From Otatea glauca (lineage: Eukaryota; Streptophyta; Magnoliopsida; Poales; Poaceae): 64,000 bases of DNA. The position numbers were made by a program, and so were the translations under genes. Shown piece by piece: positions 1-11,891 of this stretch; position 1 is the stretch's first letter; the number at the start of each line of letters is the position of its first letter. The stretch is from the NCBI GenBank assembly GCA_036346275.1, contig CM070713.1, forward strand, positions 54,059,567 to 54,123,566, in the 5' to 3' direction. The notes beneath the pieces are model-generated. The model was not told the DNA's origin. It made no database searches and was given only the letters and a program-made list of their open reading frames with translations.

Positions 1-97
1 CCTACCCTGCTAACCAGCCTCCTGTTCCCGCCTCCTCCGATTCGTCCAAGGGGTTCCCCTGCCGTGCCCACACGCCGGCTCTCCTTGCGCCTCCACC

Positions 98-435
98 TCA
101 ACCCTCCGCCTCCACTGGTTGCCTGGTTCGGCCGCAAGGGGTAGGCGCTAGTGGCGGATCTGGATGTTTGGACCCCGGTGTCAGCGCCGCCTCCTGGCCT
201 CCGCCCTCCTCATGCGCCCTCCGCCCGTTCGCCGGTTCGGCCATAAGCGGCAGGCGGGCAGCCAGCGACGGATCTGGATGGCTGGACCCCCAGTGCTCGG
301 TGCCGCCTCCTGGCTTCTGCCCTCTGCCCGTCCTCCGGTTCGGCCACAAGGGGCAGGCAGGCAGCTCCAATGGCGGATCTGGACCCCGTGCCCAGCGCCG
401 CCTCCCAGCCTCCGCTGGGCAGTTGTCGGTTTGCT
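98..435. repeat. GC-rich tandem repeat, about 105-bp unit, 3 copies
   Basis: The motif GGTTCGGCC recurs near 125, 234 and 337. Each copy is followed by a conserved block ending in TGGCGGATCTGGA or a close variant and a GCCGCCTCC stretch. Spacing of 109 and 103 bp indicates a diverged minisatellite. Overlapping open frames on both strands here are a by-product of GC-rich repeats and share no recognisable domain. Confidence 0.7.
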
Positions 436-742
436 GCCTTGCGTCGCCACCAGAGAACAGAAGGGAGAGGGCACCGAGGGATGAGAACGGGAGACGGGAG
501 CAAGGCTGCCTCTGTTGTTTGGCGAATTGAGCTGGGCCGCGCGGTGAAAATAAAGGTGAGCCGGGCTTGCGGTGTCAGGCACGCAATTGGAGCTAGGTTT
601 GGACGGCCGAAACACTTAATTTACGTATTTTCAATGATCTTTCTAGTATATATATCTAATATACCTACTAAATATAGAATTTTTTATCAAAAATTTTAGG
701 TGTACATCTGTACACCTATATCTCAATACTGAATCCGCCTCT
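149..742. mobile_element. Possible non-autonomous DNA transposon, hAT-like termini
   Basis: The left edge AGTGGCGGATCTGG and the right edge ending GAATCCGCCTCTA are roughly inverted. They resemble the termini of the better-defined element at 27804-28349. Both elements also end with an AT-rich tract and a small palindrome, here GGTGTACATCTGTACACC near 702. I cannot find a target duplication, and the left motif recurs in the overlapping minisatellite, so the left border is uncertain. Confidence 0.35.
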
Positions 743-1778
743 ACACCTGGGTCACATTAAGTGGTTCAATAAGAGGCCATAGCGTTCACGTTGGTGACTC
801 ATGCCCATTTGGCATGCCATGCCACTTCAGATTTTTTTTCTCAAAAAAACCCCTTTTCTTTCTTTGTCTCTCCCTTCCTATTCTTCCCCTCCCTTTCTTT
901 CTTCCTCGTCCCCTGCTTCTCTCTCCTGTGCCCGACTCCGCCGCCTCTCTCTACTCGGACGGTCGCCGTGCCGTCGCCCTCATGGTGGGCATGCTCCGTC
1001 GCCTGTGCTGACCCTCCTCTCTCTCTCTCCTCCTTTCTCTCTCTTCTTTTATCTCCTCTCTCTATCTCCATTTCGCATCTAGCCGCTGTGGACACATGAG
1101 CACGGCGTCGATGAGGGGAGCCAATCCGTAGTGGCAGCTTGGCTGGAGATTCCCTGAGGAGAGCTAGCATCGGTGGCCCCTATGGCGTCGCGATGGCGCT
1201 TGCCGGTAGCGACCTCCGACGACGGGGTAGCTCAGGAGAGGGTTCGGGGAGCTTCAGGCGAAGGCACGGAGCTAGTGATGCAGTTGACTCGGACCAAGGA
1301 CCACCGAGATAGCAAATCAGCAAGCGGGGTAGTGTGGTGTGGGATGGCCATGGTGAGCTCGCTAGCGGGGATGTGCAAAGGGGCAGGGCTGGCGTTGTGG
1401 GGGATTGCGGAGATCGCCGTGGCGAGGTCAGACGGTAGCGCCATAGCCGGCGTCGACGCATCGACAAGAAGTGTCGGTGGCGCCCTTGCGCAGGCGGCGC
1501 ACGTGAGGGATGGCGGTCCGAGAAGAGAAGGCGGCGGCAAGCATCGATTCAGGGCGGCGCCTGCGTCGTTGGCATCGGAATTGGGAAGGAGAGAGAGAGT
1601 GGGTGAGGTGGCACACCACATAGGCGAGCTCTATCCAACGCTTCAAGGTGTGACCCTCTAAGTGAATCACTTAATGCATTTCAGTGACCCAAATATACAA
1701 TTCTGAATCTCTGATATATGTAACGTGACCCGGATGAACCAATGCTACAAGTTGAATGACCTATAGTGTAATTTACTC
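733..1778. mobile_element. Possible Mutator-like element with captured GC-rich DNA
   Basis: The right edge, read on the minus strand from about 1778, begins GAGTAAATTACACTATAGG and continues into GGGTCACTGAAATGCATTAAG. A similar block, GGGTCACATTAAGTGG, starts at about 733 on the plus strand, giving long degraded inverted termini. The left terminus looks truncated by the neighbouring element. The interior (840-1600) is pyrimidine-rich and then GC-rich, as in Pack-MULEs. The long frames at 1173-1661 (+) and 1232-1621 (-) have low-complexity composition and no domain I recognise. Confidence 0.4.
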
Positions 1779-2151
1779 TTTCGCGACTTTGATGATTGAC
1801 ATTGGTATAGTCTTTTGTTTGGTATATCCATTAGCTAGTTAGCTACGCCTAAGAATTTCAATGATCAACCCTAAACCAATCCGACACATATTACAGTACT
1901 TGAAGGGATAACTGTCTTGTGTTCAGAGTGATGTGAGTACATTTTCAGCCAATCGCTATATTTGATGGCTAACCTCTTTAAAAAGAGGCCTACTTTTCAA
2001 ATCTCATTCTCTGTGTTTTGTCCTCACATTATGCCTTTTAATTGGAGGACTATGGTCTATGGATCTTTATTTGCGAGTGGACATATGCAAGCAAGATATC
2101 ATTGATTTATCGATATTTGTTCTTGTAACAAGGCTTATTGGCTGATCGCAG
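1779..2151. other. Intergenic, no gene seen
   Basis: AT-rich sequence without a convincing frame. The last bases before 2152 end in a plausible splice acceptor (GATCGCAG) belonging to the RPL34 fragment that follows. Confidence 0.5.
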
Positions 2152-2431
2152 ATACCTCACCTAAGGCCTGCTGACTACAAAAGGTGAAGGTTGCCCAGGA
2201 ATAGGACTGCCAACCGTCCTTATGGTGGAGTTCTATCCGGTCCGGCAGTGAGGGAAAGGTGTGTGTACTCTACTTTGTCCAACTGCTTTCATTCGTTTAA
2301 TCTTTTGCAACCTTTTGCGCTCTGACAAAATTGGTGGCAGGATCATACGAGCTTTCTTGGTCGATGAGCAGAAGATTGTGAAAAAGGTTTTGAAGATCCA
2401 GAAGGTCAAGGACAAGCAATCATCGAAGTGA
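2152..2431 (+). pseudogene. RPL34: 60S ribosomal protein L34 (eL34) 3' fragment
   Basis: Two exon pieces encode the C-terminal half of eL34, a component of the cytosolic large ribosomal subunit. Exon A (2152-2258) reads IPHLRPADYKR, a stop, then RLPRNRTANRPYGGVLSG. An intron with GT and AG borders (2259-2340) separates it from exon B (2341-2431), which reads IIRAFLVDEQKIVKKVLKIQ and ends KDKQSSK-stop. The family normally has a serine after YKR, so the TGA there is an in-frame nonsense change. The 5' exons are absent, and a residue is missing after NR. The retained intron means this is a genomic fragment, not a processed retrocopy. The family call is strong; loss of function is inferred from the stop and the missing N-terminus. 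Confidence 0.8.
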
Positions 2432-2590
2432 ATGGTTGATGTTTTGTAACTCTATGCTACTATTTTTTATAGGGTGGTGGCAAGCGTCAGTGAAACCTGC
2501 TTACTTGGTATTCTCGCTAAGGTGGTGAAGTTGCACTACGCAAGAGATTTCAATCGCATTTTCATCGTGTGTTTTGGGGTATTTGGAGAG

Positions 2591-2901
2591 TAAATTTCAC
2601 AAAACTATAAGTTTTTTTTATAAACTATCTGAAAACTATATATTTTAGATTTTATTTCACAAAATTATAGATTTTAGAAGAACTTATGTCACAAAACTAA
2701 AGATTTTAGAATTTACTGATCGTTGTAACAAGTTTGATAGTGTGGGTCTATATGGTAGCCTTATGCGTCTCTATTTCCCGTTCACTCGTGCGTGAGGCCG
2801 TACTATTAGATTCGTTACTTCGGTTAATTCTAAAATTTATAGTTTTGTTAAATAGAAGCTAAAACATATAGTTTTCTAATAGTTTGAACTTTTGAAATTT
2901 A
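2591..2901. mobile_element. Foldback-type MITE
   Basis: The left half (TAAATTTCACAAAACTATAAG onward) is mirrored by the right half read on the opposite strand (TAAATTTCAAAAGTTC). The two arms stay alignable for over 100 bp, including repeated ACTATA and ATTTTAGAATT blocks. The element is about 311 bp, AT-rich and non-coding. I did not settle a superfamily because no clear target duplication is visible. Confidence 0.65.
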
Positions 2902-3239
2902 ATCTATTCTGTACGTCATGCATGATGTCCCTCCGCTCAATACTGATTTTCTGGTCGGTACTCATATACGATTTTTCAATCTCCTTCCAATACAATGTTT
3001 GATATGTTCTAGAATTGTGATATGGTTTGGTGCTTTGGGAATATTACAGTAGTTCGGTAATTAAATTGCCGAGATTTCGGATTTTTGATCAGTTTTGATG
3101 TTTTTTAACCGGATTTCGCACTAATTTTTTTTAAGAATTATAATCCTTTTTATAGGAATACATGTGATTTTTTTTAAAAAAAATACATATACAAATTATG
3201 TAAACTTAATCTGAACCTTAACTTGAATTTCAACCGTAA
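2902..3239. other. Intergenic AT-rich sequence
   Basis: No gene seen. The part after about 3060 (GAGATTTCGG, CCGGATTTCG) begins a TTTCGG/CGAAATTT-rich repeat domain that continues to 3660 and resembles sequence at 57.5-58.75 kb. Confidence 0.5.
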
Positions 3240-3410
3240 ATGATGCATTTCGGTCTAAACTCTAAATTAGATTTGAGCCTTAAGTTGTATTTTGGTCTAA
3301 ACCCTAACTTGGATTTCGCCTTTAAATTGTATTTCGGTCTAAACCCTAACTGAGATTTCGGCCTTAAATAATATTTCGATCTAATCGCTAAACCCTAACC
3401 TGGGAATTTT
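3240..3410. repeat. 42-bp tandem repeat, 4 copies
   Basis: CGGTCTAAAC-type motifs start at 3251, 3293, 3335 and 3377, exactly 42 bp apart. Each unit contains a CTAAACCCTAAC-like run and a TTTCG(G/C)CTTAAA-like run. The CCCTAA runs resemble plant telomere repeat sequence, but they are isolated single motifs inside a 42-bp unit and not a telomere tract. Confidence 0.8.
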
Positions 3411-4024
3411 ATGTGCAAATACTTAGTATTTTGCATTCAAATAGATAGAAAATGTAGATAAATGCTTGCATGATTTTTTCATATTCTTTTCACAATTTTT
3501 CTACCCCGAGACAATTTCACAGGGGTTGAAAACCATCGAAATTTCACCCGATTTGAAATTTGGTTTTTAAATTTTGTCCATATTTTGGCCAAAATTCTTA
3601 AATTTCTCCAAAAATTCAAATCCAAGATGTGACCGAAAACAAAATTTGAAACCTCTCCTTAGACCAAGGCGGCCATCTTTGACAGTGGTGACGGGTGGTT
3701 GCTCGGAACGTATATCTAGGTATATATCTAGACCACCGTAATAAAACACGACATCACAAAGTATGGATCATGCCAGAGGGCTATCGCTGGCAGACATCGC
3801 TCGTGTCCCTGACAAGCTTACAAGTATCCAATCGCTGCACTTCATCTTACGGTCTTCAAAATTAACCTTTGACTCGTAAGTTTATATTAATATATTAATG
3901 AAATATTGTGGAAGTATAACATTACGAGGTATTTCTTACAAAAAAAAACTGACAATACCATTTTAATACACCCAATCTACATATTTAGTAGTATATTTTT
4001 GCTCAAATATTAACAAATTTGATA
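3411..4024. other. Intergenic repeat-like sequence
   Basis: The stretch to 3660 is rich in AAATTTCG and TTGGCCAAAATT motifs, including CCGAAAACAAAATTTGAAAC near 3632, which closely matches 58731 onward. The rest is AT-rich, with no coding signal. Confidence 0.5.
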
Positions 4025-4325
4025 CTCCCTTTGTTCTTTTTAATGACGTTTTTGACTTTTCATAGTCTCCAAGATGTCTTTAACTTTTTATTTTTTGTAA
4101 TTTTATCTTATTATATAGTAATAAAATTATGATATTATGAAAATATTTTTAAGACAAATCTTATGGTATAGTTTTCATCTAGCAAATCTAAATAGTTTTA
4201 AACATATTAGTTACCAAACTTTACAAAGTTTGACATAGGGATTATAGGACGTCACTAAAAAAATGAGAGTATCAAATTTGACCGGTGAAAGTCAAAAGTA
4301 TCGAGTTTAAAAAAAAAAGAGGGAG
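4025..4325. mobile_element. Stowaway-like MITE
   Basis: It begins TA|CTCCCTTTGTTCTTTTTAA and ends AAAGAGGGAG, the typical CTCCCT...GGGAG terminal pattern of Stowaway (Tc1/mariner-type) MITEs. Length is about 301 bp and it is non-coding. The expected TA target site is present on the left but appears as CA on the right. Confidence 0.65.
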
Positions 4326-4811
4326 CAGATAAACTTCTAAACCTTACAATGCCTTAAATCCTATGGAAGCATGAATATACTAGTTAATAAACACAGACGA
4401 AAAAAAAACTCTTAACGGGCAGAGCAACAGATACGAAAAAATCGGGGCACCGCAAGGTCCGTCTGTCTAGAAGAGTAGCTGTTCGGAACACAGCATGCGT
4501 CAAGTCTTTTGCCGTTAGGACAACTCGATACTTTCTTTTAATTCAGCTTTATATTCATTTATTGCAAGAAATCTCTTTATGTACAGAGGATGCTGAAAGC
4601 AGGTCACAGAAACATTGATTGAAGCTCAGCTGCAACGTTTATACAATCCCAAAGAAAGGCACAACACTTTTACTGCAACATGGCCATTGAAAGTGGCCGA
4701 GGCAACAGGTTTGCAACAGGCTCGGAGTTTCACCTTAACCACAGATGCTGAAGGATCAAGCCTCAAGGTATCTGGTATGCCCTCACGAGATGCGCCTGTT
4801 GCTGATGAATT

Positions 4812-7698
4812 CTATTGGTGTGGTTCCGTATGAGGTGAGGCAGGAGATTCTGGTGCTACTGCGAATTGCATCGTCCTTCCATTTCTGTGGAGAATGATTG
4901 CCACTTCTGTCGGTAATAGCATTGCTTCTTCCTAATTCATCAAAGTAAAGAATGTAAACCGTTAATAACTAGAGAAAAGAATAGGGATAAACCCTATGAT
5001 ATAGAATGCTTAAATAAACAAGAAAATTTTGTCTGCAAATAACTGTTTTGACGATTGGAATGAAAAAGGGCAATTCCAACCTAAAAAATTGATGGGTATT
5101 GAGCTACTGAAAAACAAACCAGCCAAGGTATTTAATTTTCTGACATAGCAAAGCAACATAATGTTTGCCCAGTAAGGATAAACTGCAGCTGTCCCGACTC
5201 ACAAGTCTAAACTAGGGCTGTAGCCTGTAGGGCATGTTTGCAGGCAAATGGAACAGTAATTACTTGCCCATATGATTTTCCAAATATGTATTTATACAAT
5301 ATGAATCTTTGGTTGCTTTTAACCTTTTAGACAGGCTGTTCGATATCTTGAAAAGCAAAACAATATAACAAGGTCTAAATAATTTTGTGTAAAGTTTTGC
5401 CAACCTAAGAATATTATACTACATAAAGAACAAAAACATTTCCATAAGTCACTAACCTGTCTTTGTCTTTGACGCTGCATAATACTAATAGCCCAAGCCA
5501 TGATGTAGCATGGCAGCAGAAATCCAGCTGCCCTCAAAAGAAATAGCTGCCAAAGATCAACAATCAGTAAAATGTACGTGCACACAAATATATACAACAT
5601 ATATATAACAGTGCATTTTAAAAAATATCACTTACCGAAAAAATAGCCGATGCATCATCTTCATCATCACTACTAGTAATAGTCAACGTGTGCCTCAAGA
5701 GCAGAAGAGCCATTAGCTGGATAGACAAAGCCGCGGCACATCAACTATTATCCAATATTACATGGTGGCAACTGGCAATGGCAACATCAAAAAAAGGGGA
5801 AAAAAGGATATATTGAACTTATGATAAGAAAGAAACAACAAGAAGAGTTTTGTGAGTTGTTTGGGTTGAAAAGGTAAGGACAAGTGCAGGGACTCGATTG
5901 CATAGATGAGATTTGATCTTTCTATGATTCCAAATTTAGAGTAATACAAGATAAAAGAGTGCACCTTTGTAGAATATAAACTACAAGACTTACAATCAGA
6001 AATATGGAGCGGCAAAAGGCAGCAGTGTTGTTGTTTGTTGCAGTATATCCGTCATACTCATCTTCAAGTAATCGGTGTTGAGCAGCAGCCATAGCCAAGA
6101 TTCTAGGATCATGTAAATCCAAACGATTGCCAGAGAAGGACCAATCTCCACTACTAGAGAAACCACAAAAATGCACACATGAGCAATAAAAAGAACTTAA
6201 TGCTTGAGAAAAAAAAAAGTTTGCTAATCACTCAGAATTATTCGCATAAACGCCAGAATAGAATAGAATATTTAGTTTCATGTACAAAGATAACTAACCT
6301 TATCTCTATGGCAGACTCATCATGATCTACCTGGGGTGGGGCAGTGTAACCAGGCTTGTACGACTGAACAACAGAGAATAAAAACTCATAATCTGATTTA
6401 AAAAAAAAGTCTATAGATAAATCCACAAGTTAACATGAATACTGAATACTACTGCAGGGGCTGCATACTTCAGCATAAGGTGTCAGCTTAATGCATAATA
6501 AATTATGGAATTATCACAATTCTTCTAAGCCAAATATGTTTAGCTTGAATTATGATGCAGATGCATGATCCTCTTTTACTGCCTGAAAAGTTCAGATGTT
6601 TAAACAATAGGTGAATGAAACCTAGAAACATGGTGCATAAGAAAAGGCAAAAATGAAACACTTATTCAGTCTGCTAAAACTTTTTTGAAGAAAATGAAAG
6701 GGAAGAAAGAACAGAACATGCACTAGTGTCATTATGCCACAAGTGGAACTAAAGAAAAAACAACTGCTTACCTCATGGCAGATTTCACATATTATGTCTC
6801 CTTTCTCGTTGCACCATCGTTGTACACATTCCCTGTGAGCATACTGTGTAATAGAATGTTGTAGAATAACATTTAGCACACACATGTGATTAAAAGCAAT
6901 GTGGCAATGGAGTACTACTTGCAAATACAAACTATTACTATCATATAAAATGCTAGTATCAAGGTAAATTTTGGTAAGCAGTTAGACCACTTGTAAACAA
7001 TGACAATGACTTTAGTGCCTTCAGTTGAAGGCAATCTGCATAGGATAACAAGCCCTTATGACTTTATCTATAAGATTGTTGCAAGTAGCTACCAGCAAGC
7101 AAAAAGGATGCCCCACTCTTTAAGCAACAACGATGATTACCCAGCATGCAACTATTCACTCATACTAGCGTCACTTTACAGAACAACTTTTCCCTGAAAA
7201 TATCAAGAGCCACAGCACCGAACAAGATTATATCACACACACTGAGGAGCCACCTAACATATAGACGCGTCTAAAAGTCACATCACATAGAGTAACACTA
7301 GCTCTTTAATGGGACATGAGGTTCCAATCAGATTGTAGTCCAACTGCTAAGGTAATTTTTCCTAGCAGAGCTTCAGGATTTAAGTCCCAATGCATGTCTT
7401 GTGCACGTATCACATAGCACATAGTTCCGATCCATTATCTATCAACATTAATGGGATGAAATGGAGGATAACAATAGTAATGATATGGATGTAACCAAAA
7501 CTGCTTGGTTGGGCAGAAGAAAGCACGTACCTTGAGGCTGCCGCTGCAAGCGCAGGGGCTCTCGAGGTTCTTGACCAGGTCCTCCTCCTGGCAAATGCGG
7601 CACTCCACCATCCCAATCAGCGACGTCGCTTCCTCCTCGCCGGACCGGGCCAGGGACGCCACGAGCCCCCCAACATCCACCGCAACATGATCCCCCAT
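4812..7698 (-). CDS. RING-CH (MARCH-like) membrane E3 ubiquitin ligase
   Basis: Probable E3 ubiquitin-protein ligase of the plant RINGv/DUF3675 type, anchored in an internal membrane. Seven exons in coding order: 7698-7531, 6843-6772, 6363-6299, 6153-5994, 5716-5636, 5546-5457 and 4931-4812. All junctions are GT/AG and the frame is continuous, giving 251 residues. The C4HC3 zinc ligands are C33, C36, C49, C51, H59, C62, C75 and C78, spanning the first two exons. Downstream is the family block LHDPRILAMAAAQ. Two hydrophobic stretches follow, one from CRSIFLI into LMALLLL and one at LFLLRAAGFLLPCYIMAW. The end reads EEAMLLPTEVAIILHRNG and is proline-rich. ATG 7698 lies just before the acidic N-terminus. 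A leader intron (donor 8012, acceptor near 7759) is inferred. The substrate is unknown. Confidence 0.88.
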
Positions 7699-8110
7699 TC
7701 GAGCAAATCACCCAAAATTTCACGCCCAAAAGACCAAACTTTGGCAGGATTTCAGGCACTGTAATCCAAAAAACCCTAAAAATCTTCAAAAGGACCCAAA
7801 TTATACAGCAAATCAAACGGATTGGAGGAAGAAACAAGGGCTTCAACCCTAGAAATTTCGGTGGGGGCTGAACCGGGGTCAAATCCAGGCGGATTCGAGC
7901 GATTCTTGGGTCAAAACGAAACTTTATACCCGGGAAATCCGACGAAACCGAAGCATCGAGCAGAATACCAGCGATTAGAAAGGAAATGGAGAGGAAAGCA
8001 TGGGGATTTTACCTCGAAGAATGAGCTGTGAGGCACTCCTCTTCGAAATATCTCCAGCTTTTCTTCGCGTCCGTATCGAGGAGACGCGCGGTCTTTTATC
8101 TCTCGCCGCG
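7699..8110 (-). promoter_or_regulatory. 5' leader of the RING-CH gene with probable leader intron
   Basis: On the minus strand a leader exon appears to end at 8013 (CGAG|GTAAAAT). A good pyrimidine-tract acceptor (GGATTACAG) at about 7759 lies upstream of the ATG at 7698. This would make a 5'-UTR intron of about 250 bp. It is inferred from splice signals only. Confidence 0.4.
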
Positions 8111-10129
8111 TGACGGCGCCGTCCGTTCGTCGCCAGACGTCGTTATCCCTTACCGGTGTGTCCAAAGATACCTCTACTATTAGTAACGTATGTAACTGAC
8201 TTGTGGCTCCCACGGACGTGGGGCCGTCGTACCAGTTAATGAATTAAAACTAGGATTCGTTCCTTACCGTATGTGTAAGAATGGCCATTTCGGATTCTCA
8301 TCGGCACATTATCAAGAATCCAATAATTGATTCCGGGAGGCGAGGTTCGCAATATAGTCGATAACTATCGATCATATTGAGTTGATACTATATCTAATAA
8401 TAGTTGGTAAATCGATTAAATTAAAAGAAATCAAGAATTGAAACATTTATGCGACGTAAATATCGCGATAACGTTGAATATCGCTCGATTTTTTATTAAT
8501 ATCGAGCGAAAATCGCTCACAAAATCGACCGTCGAAGAAGTCAAATTCACAAAATCGCTCACAAAATTTCGGTCGATTATCGGTGAAAATCGTTTTTAAT
8601 TTTTTTCTTTAAAAAGCTTATTTCGAAACCCTTCGTTTTCTACCGATTCTTCATCCGATTTTTCCAACTTTTGAAAAAGTCTTGATACGGCCCTGACGGG
8701 AGGTACTCACTACTCACTTGCTACCAGTACACTGTAAAATGTTCCCCCATCCAGCATGTAACGGCAGTTATCGTGGTGTCAATTTGTTAGATTGTTACAG
8801 CCGTGTCAACCGTGTGTGGGAATGGTTACTTAGGCAAAATAGCCTGAATCAGATTAGTGAGATTAGTTACTTACATGCATATTTTTTAGAGAAAGGTATT
8901 ATGAAATACGTCCATGTTTACTCATCATTTACCATTTTTACAAATGCGAAATTGCCCTTTAAGCTCATTAGAAAAATGATTTTCTTATGTTTGGTGGGTA
9001 ATGAATATCAAATGGAATATTTGCACAAATCATCTGGAAGTGGGTAATTACTTAGCTAAAAAAGTGACCATTTTTCATAGACGTTTAAGATCGCACAACA
9101 CAAGAATATTATCTTAAAATACTTGCTTTTGGTGTTAAAAATAAATAGTTGATAAAATTATACTTGACCCCAATTTACTCGGGTTACGTAATTAAAGACC
9201 TCATTTTTTTGCTAAAACTTTTACTTAATCATCGAATTTTTTATGTAACACGTGAAGAAATTTCAGTTTAACTACACAATCCTTACACTATTTTAGCAAA
9301 AGTGTACCATGTTAAATTGGTTGCTAGGTTGATGTTTGTTATACTGATTGAGCAAAGTATTGTCTATTGTGGTTGATAGTTCATGCATTCGCCATTGTAA
9401 ACAAGCCATAAGATGTGAAGTCTAAGTGCCCTCAAATATGCCATATAAGGTTAATCTTTATGTAGATTGCTTGTAAGTTATAACAATGCCTCGGTATCTT
9501 CTCTTGAACAAACCTAAATTAATTAGAGCATGTACGATAGTAGAGACGATTAACCTTATACGGCATATTTGAAGACAAAATTAAGGACAGATTCTACAAT
9601 AGATGGTATATTAATGTTGTCTCTTTGAAATTTTATAATATTTTAATTGTAACATGAAATAGTGTTTTTATAGATAAGAACTTATATAATAGTGTTTTAT
9701 ATTGTATATATGGTCGTCTCTTCACAAAGAGGTAGTTGTATCCTCTCTCCCCGTTTTCTCTTCAATATCAATAAAAATCTTCCATAGCAAAATATATAGA
9801 CAACTAATATCATATTATTATATTCGTTCTTAGGCGCATCCCGTAAAAGTTTAATACGAGACCATGCATCATGTTGTCCGGGTATAGTTAAAATGTAATC
9901 AGCTGAAAAGGACAATCATACAATAGATGCCTAATGATAGCCCGAAGCTTTTAGACGAAGACCCGGTTGTACCTACTATCTACTGCTGATTGCTTTCTTC
10001 TTCTCCTTTTTTTTCTTTCTTTTTAGTGGACGTCAGGTTACTAGGAAACTAGGAAGGCCTAGGTCTCACTAGGCCCATGAAGCAGCGAGAGGCCCATGCA
10101 AATGCATCGCGTCACGAGCCCAAAGGCTG
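8111..10129. other. Intergenic, RING-CH upstream region and old repeats
   Basis: No convincing gene. 8340-8660 is rich in ATCG, CGATTTT and AAAATCG motifs and looks like a decayed repeat. 9530-9960 contains MITE-like motifs (GCATGTACGATAGTAGAG near 9538 and CATACAATAGATGCC near 9917), but I could not pair its ends. The short frames at 8718-9047 and 9697-9915 have no recognisable domain and AT-rich non-coding composition. Confidence 0.45.
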
Positions 10130-11230
10130 TAGGCGAGCTAACGGCCACACGCACAGCGTCGTCGCCCGTCGGTAGAGGTGGGCACTCGGGCTGGGCTCTT
10201 TTGGGCCGGTCCAAGACAGGACATCACGGTCCGGTATGAAGCCCGATCCGGCACGAAGTGGACCGTGCCGGGCCGGCACGACACTGTAGCACGGACCGTA
10301 TCGGGCTCGAGAATCAGGCACGATGGACGGCACGGCACGACACTGTAGAATGGGCTATACTGGGCCTAATGATCCAGGGCATGAGGAAGAAGTCTAGCAT
10401 GAAGGTCACTGACTCACAGAGCATGACCGTCATGGATGCACCCAGTAGCATGAACGTCACTCATATCGCCAACATCTGAGAGAGACGGACAAAACAAGAG
10501 AAAGAGCTAAGAGAGATTGAGAGACGGTGCAAGAAATCGCTCTCTCGCCGTCCTCTCAATCTCTCTCACTCTCTCTCTCTCACCAGCTCTCTCAATCTCT
10601 CTCGTCATCACGCTCACTCTCTTTCTCGCCCATTCTCCTCTCTCGTCCAGATAAGCGGATCATTCTCGCTCTATGTAATCGCTCGATAATAAATAAACTT
10701 TAGTTCTTTTCTCATAATATTTGCATTCACCGCCTTAATTCTATGTATCTCGGCTCTTTTCTCTCGTTGAAATAGTGCAAATGGGTCGGACTCGGGTCGA
10801 CGCACGAAACAGCACGAACGCCAATGGGCGGCTCGAGCTCGCTGAAGACGAGTAGGCGGCACGGCTCAAGACGGCGAGCACGACGGGCCGTCGTGGCCCG
10901 CACGATCGCACACGGCACGATGGACCCGTGCCGGGCCGGCCCGCACGCACGCACGCCCATCTCTTCGGTTCGGGTTCGGCGGTTCGCCACATACGCGGCT
11001 ACGCCCGCGCGTCCAGGTCATGCCGTGCGCCCGTGCCGTCCAGCGCCGGCCTGGCCGCTGCCTCCTTCGCTGAAGGCCGCCGCGGAGTTGGACGAGCGAG
11101 GTAACGCCCCGCTAGTCCGCTGCGCGGTGGCCGTGCCTCGATTCGGTGAGTTCTCTCGGCAGCATATAAAAACCGGTGGTCTTGCAAGTTTCCATGCAGG
11201 ACTAGTAGCACGCAACTAGATACTCCAAAA
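10130..11230. other. GC-rich repeat-like domain with CT-rich core
   Basis: Two blocks (10180-10350 and 10860-11060) carry many GGGCCGG, GGCACGG and CCGTGCCGGGCCGGC motifs. They flank a pyrimidine-rich stretch (10530-10640, CTCTCTC runs). This looks like a decayed repetitive element. The long frames here on both strands have skewed Arg/Ala/Pro composition and no domain that I recognise. Confidence 0.4.
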
Positions 11231-11540
11231 CCGAAGTTCGACGCAAAACTGAAATCCAATACACGATGGTATGCTCTGGTTAGGCCCGGAAAGTCACCAA
11301 AGCTGTTCCGCTCTTCTATAATGCTGAAACATCGGAGGATAATACTTTTGTGGTAAAAAAATGTAGCTACTTCTACAATTATGTTTGTAAGGAACCAGAT
11401 TTGCAAATTAAATTACATGTTTGATTGGCGTTGACTCCTGTTCTCTTCCGCAAGGGCACGAAACTTCTCAAAACTCAAAAGGTATTTAATTTGGCACACA
11501 TTAGCCGGCAAAATATGGCACCACGCGCCAACCATCAAAT

Positions 11541-11775
11541 CACTCCCTCCAGTCATGGATACTCGTCAATTTAGATATAGGTGTAGTCAAAATTTTAACT
11601 ATAAATATCTTTTTAAATATGTAAATTGGATATAATAAAAGTACATATGTCTCGAAAAAGTATTTTTATAATATTATAATTTTATTGGGTTCTACAAATA
11701 TATTAAAATTGTATTTTAAAATCGTATCGATATCTACAGTATGTATTTGTATCAAAGAAAGTAGTTCACGAGCAC
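11541..11775. mobile_element. Stowaway-like MITE, right end degraded
   Basis: Starts with CACTCCCTCCAGTCATGG, a typical Stowaway terminus, followed by an AT-rich body with the CAATTTAGATATAGG pattern. The expected right terminus (GGGAG followed by TA) is not present. The call rests on one end. Confidence 0.4.
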
Positions 11776-11891
11776 GTGCAGTTCTTCTTCAACATGAACA
11801 ATATAAAGCTGAAATGTTCATATAGTCGGACAGTACGTGCATGTTTACCAAGAGACAGTAGTCAGCTTATTTTAGTTTAAATTTTTGGATC

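Noticed and set aside
1173..1661. 162-codon frame as a gene
   Set aside because: No domain, competing frames of similar length on the other strand, and location inside a probable Mutator-like element.
3240..3410. Interstitial telomere tract
   Set aside because: CCCTAA motifs occur once per 42-bp unit, never as consecutive TTTAGGG repeats.
10180..11060. Gene in the GC-rich GGGCCGG blocks
   Set aside because: Frames on both strands are Arg/Ala/Pro-rich with no domain, and the motifs recur as in a decayed repeat.
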